This document shows, one piece after another, positions 13,748 through 26,148 of a DNA stretch of 64,000 nt. Position numbers and translations under genes: made by a program. This stretch comes from Paraspadella gotoi. Lineage: Eukaryota > Chaetognatha. Each line of letters opens with the position of its first letter. The first letter of the stretch is position 1. The DNA lies in NCBI GenBank assembly GCA_051294375.1, contig CM119266.1, positions 15,030,999 through 15,094,998 of the forward strand, written 5' to 3'. Below the pieces are notes generated by a model. That model saw only the letters and a list, made by a program, of their open reading frames with translations, was not told the origin of the DNA and made no database searches.

Positions 13748-13815
13748 CAGAGAGATGAGAGAGATGAGAGAGAGAGAGAGAGAGAGAAGGAGAGGAGAGA
13801 GAAGAGAGAGAGAGA
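13748..13815. repeat. (GA)n microsatellite
   Basis: Imperfect GA tract. Confidence 0.95.
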
Positions 13816-14389
13816 AAATTAAAAGGATCGCCTCGCGGCAAAGGGACAAGAAGACAGCAACGCCAGGAGACACTTTTCCATGAATAAAAGAAAACGACAA
13901 TGTTAATAACCGCCCGAAAAAGCCAGTATAGTGCGCGGCTAAAGGGTAGGTCCGACCCGAAAATTAGATTTTTTCCCTTTTTTTCATTAAAACTGTTTTA
14001 AATATAGAAACCAATATAAAAAGCCCTCAATTCGAGGGTAAAAAGGTTGTAATGAATATTTTTTTTATCGAATACGATGAGTGTTTTTGTTTATTTAAGA
14101 AACAAATTGATTATATATTTTTGATTCATTGATATCACGCAAAAAGATCCTTCCCATTGATGCACATCCAACTGCCGCCCCATCCGACCCTCAGACCAGC
14201 GACACCCCTTTCCCTCATCTCACGAGGCGAATCTTTTCTTTTTAGTCGAAACAATTAAAACGAAAAGTGGGACACGAAGCGAAACTAAAACCTTCACGAA
14301 AAAAAACGAGTAGTCGAAGATAAAAAGGTTAAGAAATAAAAAAGAAAGAATTAAAAAGAAAAAAAAATCGACGCGAAAAATTTTATGTT

Positions 14390-14462
14390 AAAAAAAGAAA
14401 GAAAGAGAGAAAGAAAGAGAGAAAGAAAGAAAGAACGAAAGAAAGAAAGAAAGAAAGAAAAA
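14390..14462. repeat. (GAAA)n microsatellite
   Basis: GAAA units with GAGA interruptions. Confidence 0.9.
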
Positions 14463-14990
14463 AGTCTAAGGATAATCCTTTGAACCCTTAATGAGTTGCT
14501 TCAACATTTTTCGAGGTTTATGTCCTTCGAACGTGACTCATAGGGGTGGAAGGGGTTTGGGGCGGGGAGAGGCCGAGAGGAGTGGCGGGGGAACAGTGAA
14601 AGATTCGCGAGCGAGAGCGGAGATTCACGCGCAATAAAGAACGCGGCGAGGGGCGCCGCCTCGCTCGCGCCAAGATGGAAAGAAAGAAAGAAGAATGAAG
14701 AGAGAGAAAATAGAACAAAAGACAATCGTAAGATGAATTTATCTCTCGCCCGACACGGGGAGAGAAAAGGAGAGAAGTTTAAAGGAATTAGAGAGTTAGC
14801 GAGAGGTGTGAGAGAGTGAGAAAAAGAGAAAAAGAGCGAGAGCGTGTGAGAGAGAGACAGAGCTGAAGAAAAAAGAATGAGAGAGAAAATTCTTCCGCCT
14901 CATTAACAAGACGAACAGAAGAGACAAGACTCGAAATTAAGAAAAGAAGTGAAGAGTCAAATTTCTAAGATCGCAGATGCTTCTCACACC

Positions 14991-15006
14991 ACTCTCTCTT
15001 TCTCTC

Positions 15007-15068
<62 letters not shown>
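14991..15068. repeat. (CT)n microsatellite
   Basis: CT tract, with TTTCTC units at the start. Confidence 0.95.
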
Positions 15069-15071
<3 letters not shown>

Positions 15072-15436
15072 CCACTCTCATATGGGATATATGACTAATA
15101 TGACTAATAATATGACTATATTGGGTCCGGTTAGTTAACATATTTTGATAGAGCTAGTGCTAGTGTCTTTGCCGAGCTATAATCGTTCACTAGCTTAATT
15201 TATAAAGAAACATTTTCCCCGGGGAAAGAGATTTTCGATGAGAAACTCTGTCGCCTTTTTTGCGGATCAAAGAAAAAAATGGAGAATGAGTTTTAAATAA
15301 ACAATCCACTCAAAAAAGTGAATAAATAAAACAAAGAAATAGACAAATGAAAATGAAAGAGGATAGTATGAAAAAAAAATACTGAAAATTATAAAAAAAA
15401 AGAAAATATTCGTATGAGAGGGAGGGGGAGAAATGA

Positions 15437-15543
15437 GTAGAGAGAGAGAGAGAGAGAGGAGGAGATGAGAGAGAAGAGAGGAGGGCAGTATGAGAGCAAG
15501 AAAGAGTGATGGATGAGAGGAGAGAGGAGGAGAGAGAGAGAGA
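15437..15543. repeat. Interrupted (GA)n tract
   Basis: GA blocks separated by short complex pieces. Confidence 0.85.
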
Positions 15544-15753
15544 TGGAGATATGGGAGCTAAATAGGCCTTGGCTGAGGGATGCAGAGGGAGCAATAACTG
15601 TTTCCTCTGTTATTCTTCTCTTTTCTTTTGATTTTGCTGTGTTTCGTGAGGGCGAAGGGAATTTTTTCCGTGCTTGATTAACGATTTCTGTGGGAAGAAT
15701 TCACGAGAGAGAGAGAGAAAGATGAGGAGAGAAGAGGAGAGGAGAGAGAGAGT

Positions 15754-16406
15754 NNNNNNNNNNNNNNNNNNNNNNNNNNNNNNNNNNNNNNNNNNNNNNN
15801 NNNNNNNNNNNNNNNNNNNNNNNNNNNNNNNNNNNNNNNNNNNNNNNNNNNNNNNNNNNNNNNNNNNNNNNNNNNNNNNNNNNNNNNNNNNNNNNNNNNN
15901 NNNNNNNNNNNNNNNNNNNNNNNNNNNNNNNNNNNNNNNNNNNNNNNNNNNNNNNNNNNNNNNNNNNNNNNNNNNNNNNNNNNNNNNNNNNNNNNNNNNN
16001 NNNNNNNNNNNNNNNNNNNNNNNNNNNNNNNNNNNNNNNNNNNNNNNNNNNNNNNNNNNNNNNNNNNNNNNNNNNNNNNNNNNNNNNNNNNNNNNNNNNN
16101 NNNNNNNNNNNNNNNNNNNNNNNNNNNNNNNNNNNNNNNNNNNNNNNNNNNNNNNNNNNNNNNNNNNNNNNNNNNNNNNNNNNNNNNNNNNNNNNNNNNN
16201 NNNNNNNNNNNNNNNNNNNNNNNNNNNNNNNNNNNNNNNNNNNNNNNNNNNNNNNNNNNNNNNNNNNNNNNNNNNNNNNNNNNNNNNNNNNNNNNNNNNN
16301 NNNNNNNNNNNNNNNNNNNNNNNNNNNNNNNNNNNNNNNNNNNNNNNNNNNNNNNNNNNNNNNNNNNNNNNNNNNNNNNNNNNNNNNNNNNNNNNNNNNN
16401 NNNNNN
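15754..16406. other. Assembly gap (653 N)
   Basis: Run of N starting directly after a GA-rich stretch. Confidence 1.
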
Positions 16407-16993
16407 CTCTCTTCCCGGGCTTTCTTTTCTTAGCTTTTCTCCCCATTTTTCTTTTAATCTCGCGAATTTTTAGGGATTTTCTCTCTCACTCTTTCTCACT
16501 CTTTTCTTCCGAGTTCCCTATTTTCTTTCTTTCTTTCTCTCGCTCTGGAAGTAATTCGTATTAGAAAGCTCCCAGAAAAATCGAGAGATTGAAACGGGGA
16601 TTATGCAAATTAAATTCACGACATCAAATCGTAACTAAATAACATGAATGTATAGTTTTTCATTGAAACGAACTTTTCTCATAATTTTTTTTTTCAACTT
16701 TTGCTTTCCCTCTTTACGCGTCTTTGTAATGTAAACCTTGAATTCAGGATATTATTGTTCCCCTTTTTTTTCCAAACTTCCTTTCTTTCCCCCCTAAAAA
16801 TACAAGGGATTTCTCTCCTCTCTTTCTTTTTACTCGAGAAAAAAAAAGTCTAACAAAATCGTCAAGGTCTTTTCTCTCCAAATTTTTTTTTTAGTGAAAA
16901 ATATATTATAAAAGAGAGAAAGAATGAGCTGAAAGTTTTACTCTTTCGTTCTTTAAAATAGATGGATGGATTACCTCCGAAGGAGAACTGTAC

Positions 16994-17030
<37 letters not shown>

Positions 17031-17150
17031 NNNNNNNNNNNNNNNNNNNNNNNNNNNNNNNNNAACTTTCTAATCTGGATTAACACTATAAAATTTGTCT
17101 CGTATCGTCGTACTACCCGATTTTTCTCTCCAACGATGCCACTCTCCCTC

Positions 17151-17507
17151 NNNNNNNNNNNNNNNNNNNNNNNNNNNNNNNNNNNNNNNNNNNNNNNNNN
17201 NNNNNNNNNNNNNNNNNNNNNNNNNNNNNNNNNNNNNNNNNNNNNNNNNNNNNNNNNNNNNNNNNNNNNNNNNNNNNNNNNNNNNNNNNNNNNNNNNNNN
17301 NNNNNNNNNNNNNNNNNNNNNNNNNNNNNNNNNNNNNNNNNNNNNNNNNNNNNNNNNNNNNNNNNNNNNNNNNNNNNNNNNNNNNNNNNNNNNNNNNNNN
17401 NNNNNNNNNNNNNNNNNNNNNNNNNNNNNNNNNNNNNNNNNNNNNNNNNNNNNNNNNNNNNNNNNNNNNNNNNNNNNNNNNNNNNNNNNNNNNNNNNNNN
17501 NNNNNNN
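17151..17507. other. Assembly gap (357 N)
   Basis: Run of N. A smaller gap lies at 17,031-17,063, directly after a GA tract. Confidence 1.
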
Positions 17508-17520
17508 GTCAAAATCTCGG

Positions 17521-17557
17521 GTCACGTGACCGAGCGACGCGTCATGTGACGTCACGT
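17521..17557. promoter_or_regulatory. CACGTG palindrome next to a CRE-like TGACGTCA
   Basis: GTCACGTGAC at 17,521-17,530 is followed by GTCATGTGACGTCACGT at 17,541-17,557, which contains a full TGACGTCA site. Both neighbours are N gaps. Function is inferred from motif only. Confidence 0.4.
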
Positions 17558-17589
17558 CCTGTCAAAAATTCGTCGTCGAAAAAAAAAAA

Positions 17590-18158
17590 NNNNNNNNNNN
17601 NNNNNNNNNNNNNNNNNNNNNNNNNNNNNNNNNNNNNNNNNNNNNNNNNNNNNNNNNNNNNNNNNNNNNNNNNNNNNNNNNNNNNNNNNNNNNNNNNNNN
17701 NNNNNNNNNNNNNNNNNNNNNNNNNNNNNNNNNNNNNNNNNNNNNNNNNNNNNNNNNNNNNNNNNNNNNNNNNNNNNNNNNNNNNNNNNNNNNNNNNNNN
17801 NNNNNNNNNNNNNNNNNNNNNNNNNNNNNNNNNNNNNNNNNNNNNNNNNNNNNNNNNNNNNNNNNNNNNNNNNNNNNNNNNNNNNNNNNNNNNNNNNNNN
17901 NNNNNNNNNNNNNNNNNNNNNNNNNNNNNNNNNNNNNNNNNNNNNNNNNNNNNNNNNNNNNNNNNNNNNNNNNNNNNNNNNNNNNNNNNNNNNNNNNNNN
18001 NNNNNNNNNNNNNNNNNNNNNNNNNNNNNNNNNNNNNNNNNNNNNNNNNNNNNNNNNNNNNNNNNNNNNNNNNNNNNNNNNNNNNNNNNNNNNNNNNNNN
18101 NNNNNNNNNNNNNNNNNNNNNNNNNNNNNNNNNNNNNNNNNNNNNNNNNNNNNNNNNN
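17590..18158. other. Assembly gap (569 N)
   Basis: Run of N starting after a poly-A run. Confidence 1.
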
Positions 18159-18484
18159 TTTTAAATTTGGATCGTTAATTAGCGTTTCGGTTTTATTTTA
18201 TTTAAATCTACGGGTTTGCGATATTTTTAATAATAGTCAGCAGCGCTAAATGATGATAATTAAAACCACAATTTAAACGACAGCGAGTCGATCTCAGGAC
18301 ATACGCTCTTACGAAATCTCGCCGTTCGCACGTACTCGCGCGTCCGATCTCCCGCGTACTCCTCCGTCTTTGCGCCCAACCGAAACTAGTTCTGCCTCGT
18401 CAATTACAACAGTAACAACGACAATGACGACGAGTTTTTTCAATGCGGTTAAACGATAAAAATTTCTCGTATTGCCATGAGGAT

Positions 18485-18598
18485 GTGGCGTCGGCGGTGG
18501 CGTCGGCAGTGGCGTCGTCAGTGGCATTGAAAGTGGCGTCAACGGTGGCATTGAAAGTGGCGTCGGCAGTAGCATTGAAAGTGGCGTCAACGGTGGCA
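18485..18598. repeat. 12-bp minisatellite (GTGGCGTCGGCA-type units)
   Basis: About 9.5 units of 12 bp, alternating between GTGGCGTCxxCx and GTGGCATTGAAA types and giving a 24-bp higher period. As 12 is a multiple of 3, it stays open on both strands (Val-Ala-Ser repeats on plus). It ends 27 bp before an N gap, which may be its continuation. No evidence that it is a gene. Confidence 0.85.
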
Positions 18599-18625
18599 CG
18601 AATGTCGAGTGCGTTTCCGAGTTGG

Positions 18626-18909
18626 NNNNNNNNNNNNNNNNNNNNNNNNNNNNNNNNNNNNNNNNNNNNNNNNNNNNNNNNNNNNNNNNNNNNNNNNNNN
18701 NNNNNNNNNNNNNNNNNNNNNNNNNNNNNNNNNNNNNNNNNNNNNNNNNNNNNNNNNNNNNNNNNNNNNNNNNNNNNNNNNNNNNNNNNNNNNNNNNNNN
18801 NNNNNNNNNNNNNNNNNNNNNNNNNNNNNNNNNNNNNNNNNNNNNNNNNNNNNNNNNNNNNNNNNNNNNNNNNNNNNNNNNNNNNNNNNNNNNNNNNNNN
18901 NNNNNNNNN
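18626..18909. other. Assembly gap (284 N)
   Basis: Run of N just after the 12-bp minisatellite. Confidence 1.
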
Positions 18910-19432
18910 CAAGTTTGACGTCGGGGATAAACGAATCGACGAAATCCGATTTTAATTTCGATTCTGCCTTCAAAGAATGTTTAAGACCCGAGCGACTTGG
19001 CGACAAACGGGCATGGCACTGAGATTTTAACGGCAAAGCTTCGTCGAGAGAAAGCAGGACATTGGAATGTCTATTAACAAAATGTGAAGGACAAAGAATT
19101 TCAAGTCCATAAAGATATAAAGATGGTAATATGACAAAGTCTTTCAAAAGGTTAAAATACAAAAGTTCTCCAGAATCGCAATTACATACATGCAGTACAT
19201 AGTTTTGACATAGTAGTACCACGGAAAATCACAGTGAATTGAAAAAGGGGTCAAGCGGCGCAAAAAGCTTTGACTAAAAATCGGGGATCGAATTGAAAAG
19301 ACTCTTGACACTTCCACACTGTTCTCCCCATTGTGTGAAAGTTTTGCTTCAAAAACTTCAAATGACGCGAAACAACAACACAACAAAAAACGCGGGCTCA
19401 AAACGTCTCTCTCTCACTCTCACTCTCACTCT

Positions 19433-19569
19433 NNNNNNNNNNNNNNNNNNNNNNNNNNNNNNNNNNNNNNNNNNNNNNNNNNNNNNNNNNNNNNNNNNNN
19501 NNNNNNNNNNNNNNNNNNNNNNNNNNNNNNNNNNNNNNNNNNNNNNNNNNNNNNNNNNNNNNNNNNNNN
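19433..19569. other. Assembly gap (137 N)
   Basis: Starts inside a CTCTCA repeat. Confidence 1.
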
Positions 19570-19701
19570 TCACTCACGGCTAACGTGACCTTTCTCTAAA
19601 GTTGATTCAAAATTTTAAGCGCCACCTCGGGGCGAGACTTAGAAACGTCGCGTCTTCGCCGAGAGAAGAAAAGAAAAAAAACATGGCGTCGGAAAATCTT
19701 A

Positions 19702-19711
19702 GTCACGTGAC
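19702..19711. promoter_or_regulatory. Single GTCACGTGAC site
   Basis: The same 10-bp palindrome as in the 21-kb cluster, 1.3 kb away. Confidence 0.35.
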
Positions 19712-20120
19712 GAGTTTAAGTTTAAAAATATAGAAACGGTCATGGGAGCCGGGCATGTTAAATAGTTTCGTCGGTCATGGGAAACCGGGCCGCGTCTTTT
19801 GCCGGTACAATCGCCTCAACTTTGTCAGAAGATAATGGAAAACAAAAATATGGATCGATAGAGAAAAGTCAAAGAGACATCATGCGAATTTTTTTTAAAC
19901 GAATTACGACTTTTTCGATCGCTTCGCTGAACGCCTTTTGTTTTTCTCAAAATCTACGCATCGACAGAAGTTTGTCGGTAGAGGAGTTATATTCTCCTTG
20001 AATAACGGAAACAATACTTTCTCTTTTTTTATTTTTCAAAGCGTCAGAAGCCGCGATGGAGCCCACGGTGACCCGAAACGACCGAGCTCATTGTGTCCCG
20101 CCAAATCAGTCTCTGGTTAT

Positions 20121-20308
20121 NNNNNNNNNNNNNNNNNNNNNNNNNNNNNNNNNNNNNNNNNNNNNNNNNNNNNNNNNNNNNNNNNNNNNNNNNNNNNNNN
20201 NNNNNNNNNNNNNNNNNNNNNNNNNNNNNNNNNNNNNNNNNNNNNNNNNNNNNNNNNNNNNNNNNNNNNNNNNNNNNNNNNNNNNNNNNNNNNNNNNNNN
20301 NNNNNNNN
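20121..20308. other. Assembly gap (188 N)
   Basis: Ends in a poly-T run. Confidence 1.
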
Positions 20309-20767
20309 TTTTTTTTTCATTCGGTTTCCCAAAATGCCACTGAAAGCAAAAACCCTTTCCGAGCCGAAGATAAGTTGACAGAACAAAAAAAAAATATATT
20401 GTTTAATTTTAATCTTTTCCTTTCACCTAAAAAAAAAAACCACGCTAAAATGATATTTTTTTCTCTTTCTCTCCCTCTCTTACTTCGTCCTTGTGTGCTT
20501 TATTCTCTTTTCTCTCTTTTCTTTCGATTCTCTCTGATTTCGGTCAGAGAAGAACTCAAACGATTTTTCACGGCGGCGAGAACGACGACGACGACGACGA
20601 CGACGATGAGAAAGAAGACAACGATGACGACGTGCGAGCCTCATTTCAAGGTTAAGTCGAAAATTTTCGTTTCGTTGCGTTTCATTATGACGTTGACTTC
20701 GTCGTCGCTCTTATCGTCGTCGTCTTAGTGTTCGTCCGTCATCGTCATCGTCTTCGTTTTCCTCATC

Positions 20768-20932
20768 NNNNNNNNNNNNNNNNNNNNNNNNNNNNNNNNN
20801 NNNNNNNNNNNNNNNNNNNNNNNNNNNNNNNNNNNNNNNNNNNNNNNNNNNNNNNNNNNNNNNNNNNNNNNNNNNNNNNNNNNNNNNNNNNNNNNNNNNN
20901 NNNNNNNNNNNNNNNNNNNNNNNNNNNNNNNN
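20768..20932. other. Assembly gap (165 N)
   Basis: Between a CGT/CAT-rich and a CTC-rich triplet stretch. Confidence 1.
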
Positions 20933-21048
20933 CTCCTCCTCCTCCTCTTCCGTGACCCTTCACACCCCCGACTCTCCCTTTCTTTTTTCCCAAGCTTCTT
21001 CGCGTCCACCGATCGGTGATTACGGCGCGGAATGACCGCCGCCTCCCG

Positions 21049-21161
21049 GTCACGTGACCATTTCTCTAACCTCACGTGATCCTCTCCCCTTTGTTCACGT
21101 GATCGTCGATTTCTGTCACGTGATCTTCGATCACGTTATCCGATTCCGGGAGTCACGTGAC
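21049..21161. promoter_or_regulatory. Homotypic cluster of five TCACGTGA E-boxes
   Basis: TCACGTGA occurs at 21,050, 21,072, 21,095, 21,116 and 21,153, with a near-match TCACGTTA at 21,131. Two are perfect 10-bp palindromes GTCACGTGAC. This is the core bound by bHLH-ZIP factors (USF, MITF/TFE, Max). GTCACGTGAC is also the CLEAR element of lysosomal genes. No adjacent gene is identified, so the target is unknown. Confidence 0.6.
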
Positions 21162-21405
21162 TCTTCGATGTCAGCGACGACGTCGATTCCGATTTTGGAA
21201 TATTCATATTCTCTCTCTCGCTCTCGCTCTCGCTAATTTCAGCTCACTCATTCCCACTCGTCTCTGTCTCGCTCTCTCTTTATTTCCGGAATCGAGGTTT
21301 TTTTTGTTTTAGTCGTCGGTTGCGACGTCGCGTTGACCAGAATCTGCCGGAGATGACGATGACGACGAAATGTGAGATAAAGGATCGGGTTGTTCGGAGG
21401 GGGGG

Positions 21406-22021
21406 NNNNNNNNNNNNNNNNNNNNNNNNNNNNNNNNNNNNNNNNNNNNNNNNNNNNNNNNNNNNNNNNNNNNNNNNNNNNNNNNNNNNNNNNNNNNNNN
21501 NNNNNNNNNNNNNNNNNNNNNNNNNNNNNNNNNNNNNNNNNNNNNNNNNNNNNNNNNNNNNNNNNNNNNNNNNNNNNNNNNNNNNNNNNNNNNNNNNNNN
21601 NNNNNNNNNNNNNNNNNNNNNNNNNNNNNNNNNNNNNNNNNNNNNNNNNNNNNNNNNNNNNNNNNNNNNNNNNNNNNNNNNNNNNNNNNNNNNNNNNNNN
21701 NNNNNNNNNNNNNNNNNNNNNNNNNNNNNNNNNNNNNNNNNNNNNNNNNNNNNNNNNNNNNNNNNNNNNNNNNNNNNNNNNNNNNNNNNNNNNNNNNNNN
21801 NNNNNNNNNNNNNNNNNNNNNNNNNNNNNNNNNNNNNNNNNNNNNNNNNNNNNNNNNNNNNNNNNNNNNNNNNNNNNNNNNNNNNNNNNNNNNNNNNNNN
21901 NNNNNNNNNNNNNNNNNNNNNNNNNNNNNNNNNNNNNNNNNNNNNNNNNNNNNNNNNNNNNNNNNNNNNNNNNNNNNNNNNNNNNNNNNNNNNNNNNNNN
22001 NNNNNNNNNNNNNNNNNNNNN
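21406..22021. other. Assembly gap (616 N)
   Basis: Between a poly-G run and a GA tract. Confidence 1.
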
Positions 22022-22200
22022 AGAGAGAGAGAGAGAGAGAGAGAGAGACTTGCGAGTCGTAGTAGAAAAGCTGATCTGACGAGACTTTTTCGAAATCGAT
22101 CAATCCTTTCTCTTTATTTTTTTTTCTTTCTCTTTTTATTCTTTTTTATTTTTTCAAATCGTATTTCTTTCTTTCTTGAGTTTCATATTTCTTTTTTACA

Positions 22201-22243
<43 letters not shown>

Positions 22244-22306
22244 TCATTTTTCTTTCTTTATTTCCTTCTTTCTTTTTTTCTTTCTTTCTTTCTTTTTTTC
22301 TTTTTT

Positions 22307-22350
<44 letters not shown>
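22201..22350. repeat. (CTTT)n microsatellite
   Basis: TTTC units with CATT, TATTT and T-run interruptions. Confidence 0.95.
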
Positions 22351-22649
22351 TTTTTTCTACTTTCTTTTTTTTTTATCTGTCTCTTTCTCTCTGTCGATTG
22401 TAACATTTTTCTGATGCTTTATCCTTTAGAATTTGTCTTTTCTTTTCCTTGATCTCAGTCATTCCGTCCTTTCATCTTCTTTATCTTCGCTTCAAGCTTC
22501 GTCTTCGTTTTCTTTCTTTTTTCTTTCTTTTTATCTTTTTTTTTATATTTCAAACTTTTGATATTTTCGGAGCTTTATGCTCGCTAGCTTTTTTGCTCTT
22601 TTTTCAATCACTCGCTTCCTTGCTATTTATCTTTATTTCCGTTTGTTTT

Positions 22650-22652
22650 CCT

Positions 22653-22728
<76 letters not shown>

Positions 22729-22790
22729 TATTTCTTTCTTTCTTTCTTTCTTTCTTTTTTTCTTTCTTTCTTTCTTTCTTTATTTTTTAT
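22650..22790. repeat. (CTTT)n microsatellite
   Basis: About 35 TTCT units with one TTTA and one T insertion. A long serine/phenylalanine frame across it is an artefact. Confidence 0.95.
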
Positions 22791-22867
22791 TTTCTTCTAC
22801 TTTTCTGTATCTTTTATCTTTATCTATCCCTCAGTCCGGTTGAAAATTCCCGAGGATTACCTTTGAA

Positions 22868-22903
<36 letters not shown>

Positions 22904-22906
<3 letters not shown>

Positions 22907-24270
22907 GCGCTCAAAGAAAATAGTGGACGTATTCATAGTAAACAAAACGACGATCGACGACGAAGAAAATTTTCTTTTCCCCGAATCACAACAACAACAA
23001 AAACAACAAGGAATCGAGCAAAGAGCAGAAAGCAATGGGGAAAGCAGCAAAAACAACGACGCAGCTAAAACAGTGAAGGACGCGAAATATATTTAGGAGA
23101 AAATGAATTTTTCGTTCGTCCATTCATCGTGACTCGTCACCAAAAAATCTTCAAATCCTTCTCATCGGTGGTTATTTCTCTGACGCGGGTCGGAATGGAC
23201 CCTTATTACGACATGATCTATTCGCACCAATGGACATACATCGCGTTTCGTTTCTGCCCTTTTCCGAAATCATCGTTAAAAAAAAGACCGATGATCTAAA
23301 GAAAAATCAAGAAAACTTTATTTTAATAACATGCGAACACGAAAATTATTTTTAATTCAGTTTACAACAACGGCGTTTTTATATATAAAATTTGGGTCGG
23401 TTTTCGGTTTTGTTCGAACCCGTTTTAAAAGCTTTCGTTCCGCGCCCTCCCCAATTTTCCACGCGACATTTTCGTTCCCTCCTAAAATCTCGATTACACC
23501 TCGCCCAACGCGATTTCGATTCGCGACCAACGCACATCTGAGGCCAAAATTAAATTTGCATATTGCAGCAACGAGGTTAATCCGCGCGGAAGGAATCGAA
23601 AATCCGTGGTTTTAATCGAATCGCGAAACGTGAATCATCTTGACTGCGGAGAGTTTTTAACGTTAACTTCGGTTCGACTATTAATTATTAATTTATTTCT
23701 TTAGGTAAAAATGTTTCATTTTGTCTTTTGATAAAAAAAAATAAATAAAGAGACAAGAAATCACTCTCACGGTCATCTGAAAATTATTACTCTATTATGA
23801 TTCTAAGTTCTTTAAACAAACAAACTAATTTGAACGGTCATCGTCCTTCTCGTCCGCGACTCGTACACACTCGTACACACGAATGTGCGTAACACTAGGA
23901 GAGAAAAAAAAACGTTTGTGCGTAAACCTTTGCGCATGTAAATCAGCGCCAAAGAAAAAGAAAAAGAAAAAAAAAGGAGAGAGAAAGAATAAAAAAGACC
24001 ATTGAGTTTTTTTCGGTCCCTTTACAATCGGCGGAAAGCCTCACCAGGTTAGAGTAAGTGGTCCCCGCCTGACCAACCGGCCGTCGAACCGAAAGCTTGG
24101 ACGGAGGGGGGGGGTAAGGTGAGGGGATAGAGAGAGAGTGGGCAGCGGACAGAGGCGTGATGGGGAAAGGGGGGCGGAGTGGCGCCGGCCGAGCGAGGCA
24201 AGGACGACGCCGGCCGAGCGGAGGACGCGCCCATCGAGAAAGAACACAGAAAGAAAAGGGAAATGGACAG
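22904..24270. other. Non-coding stretch
   Basis: Contains CAA-rich sequence (22,988-23,010) and AT-rich stretches. The 23,331-23,615 open frame has no recognised domain. Confidence 0.55.
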
Positions 24271-24671
24271 NNNNNNNNNNNNNNNNNNNNNNNNNNNNNN
24301 NNNNNNNNNNNNNNNNNNNNNNNNNNNNNNNNNNNNNNNNNNNNNNNNNNNNNNNNNNNNNNNNNNNNNNNNNNNNNNNNNNNNNNNNNNNNNNNNNNNN
24401 NNNNNNNNNNNNNNNNNNNNNNNNNNNNNNNNNNNNNNNNNNNNNNNNNNNNNNNNNNNNNNNNNNNNNNNNNNNNNNNNNNNNNNNNNNNNNNNNNNNN
24501 NNNNNNNNNNNNNNNNNNNNNNNNNNNNNNNNNNNNNNNNNNNNNNNNNNNNNNNNNNNNNNNNNNNNNNNNNNNNNNNNNNNNNNNNNNNNNNNNNNNN
24601 NNNNNNNNNNNNNNNNNNNNNNNNNNNNNNNNNNNNNNNNNNNNNNNNNNNNNNNNNNNNNNNNNNNNNNN
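24271..24671. other. Assembly gap (401 N)
   Basis: Run of N; GA resumes after it. Confidence 1.
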
Positions 24672-25552
24672 GAGAGAAACATTTTTTCTATCTTCTGAAT
24701 TATAAACATTAAACAAGCAAGGTTCTAACAAGTAACTTCGCTTTGATGAACCGTTCGTTTCCTCGCTATATTTCCCGTCGTAAATCGCGAGGCAACAACA
24801 AGACTCGAGAGTCGCATTTACAATCACATTCACGATCACATATTCATAGACGCATATCTCGTTCTGTTTGCTGTCGGCAAACATTTCGGTCTTTTGGCCG
24901 ACGAAGTCTCCGGCTTCGGTTTCGCGCAGGCGAAGGAGGTGAGAATGAGTAGCACCAATTTTTTGGGTTTTTTCTTTTTTCTTTTTTTGCTTTTGTCAGT
25001 TTTATTTCATTTACTTTTCAAAACGACAACAAACTCTCGCGTTGAACAACGAGTCGGCGATCGAAACGCGTTCTTTCTTAGTTGTAGATTCCATCACAGC
25101 GAGAATACAAGAAGAGTTCCATTCGTCGGAGACAAAGCCAGTACAGAATCAGTGAAAGCAGTCCCAGTCTCTCAGGAGAAAGCGAGAAAGGAGAGAAAGA
25201 GAAAGAGATTCGCAGAGAGGCAGAGAGAAAGCCTGGAATCACAACAACGCAATCAGCAGCCACTGCAATCTCACAACAATTAGTTCTCCCTCCCTCCTTT
25301 AATTACGAGGGCTGCGGCGTCGGCGGCCGAGTTGAGAGCGGCGGCGGCGACGAGGAATCGGCAGCGTCAGGCAGCCTCAGCGGCGTTGAGTGTCTCCGAG
25401 CCGCGGCGTCGCAGCGCCCAGACGCTAATTAAAGAAATCATTAATGAGAAACTCGTTCTTCTCTCCTCCTTCTCCCTCTGTGCGTCTTTCACTCTCTCTT
25501 TCTCTCTCGGTCGCGCTGTGTTTCACCATAGGATGTGGTGCCAATAAGAAGC
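24672..25552. other. Non-coding stretch between gaps
   Basis: Ends in a GC-rich GCGGCG/GAG block at 25,310-25,430. No gene recognised. Confidence 0.5.
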
Positions 25553-25770
25553 NNNNNNNNNNNNNNNNNNNNNNNNNNNNNNNNNNNNNNNNNNNNNNNN
25601 NNNNNNNNNNNNNNNNNNNNNNNNNNNNNNNNNNNNNNNNNNNNNNNNNNNNNNNNNNNNNNNNNNNNNNNNNNNNNNNNNNNNNNNNNNNNNNNNNNNN
25701 NNNNNNNNNNNNNNNNNNNNNNNNNNNNNNNNNNNNNNNNNNNNNNNNNNNNNNNNNNNNNNNNNNNNNN
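25553..25770. other. Assembly gap (218 N)
   Basis: Run of N. Confidence 1.
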
Positions 25771-26148
25771 CCAACTAATGATATTTTGCCCAGACTTCAT
25801 TTCCATCGAGGATCTTGAAGAAAAAAAGGGAAAATTTTTTCCCATTTGCTTTCCTCTCCCCCCCTTCTTTTTCTTAAGTGGAAAAATTCTTAATCTCGCG
25901 CTAATCAAAAGGGCTTCTACCACTAAAACCGTACATATAAAACGAAAAAGAAAAAAGAAAGAAAAGAGAGCGAGAAAAGCGAAAAAAGCAAAGAAAGAAA
26001 GCAAATTGAAATGAAAAGCGCAAAAAAAAGAAATTCTCGGGGTTGAATGGCGGCGGCGATTACTCTCGACTCTAAAAAGCAAATATACGAACCTTCGCGA
26101 GAAATTAAAAAAAAGCTCTCTCTCTCTCTCTTTCTCTCTCTTTCTCTC

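Noticed and set aside
22449-23096. Membrane-like Phe/Leu/Ser-rich protein
   Set aside because: It is a CTTT repeat read in frame.
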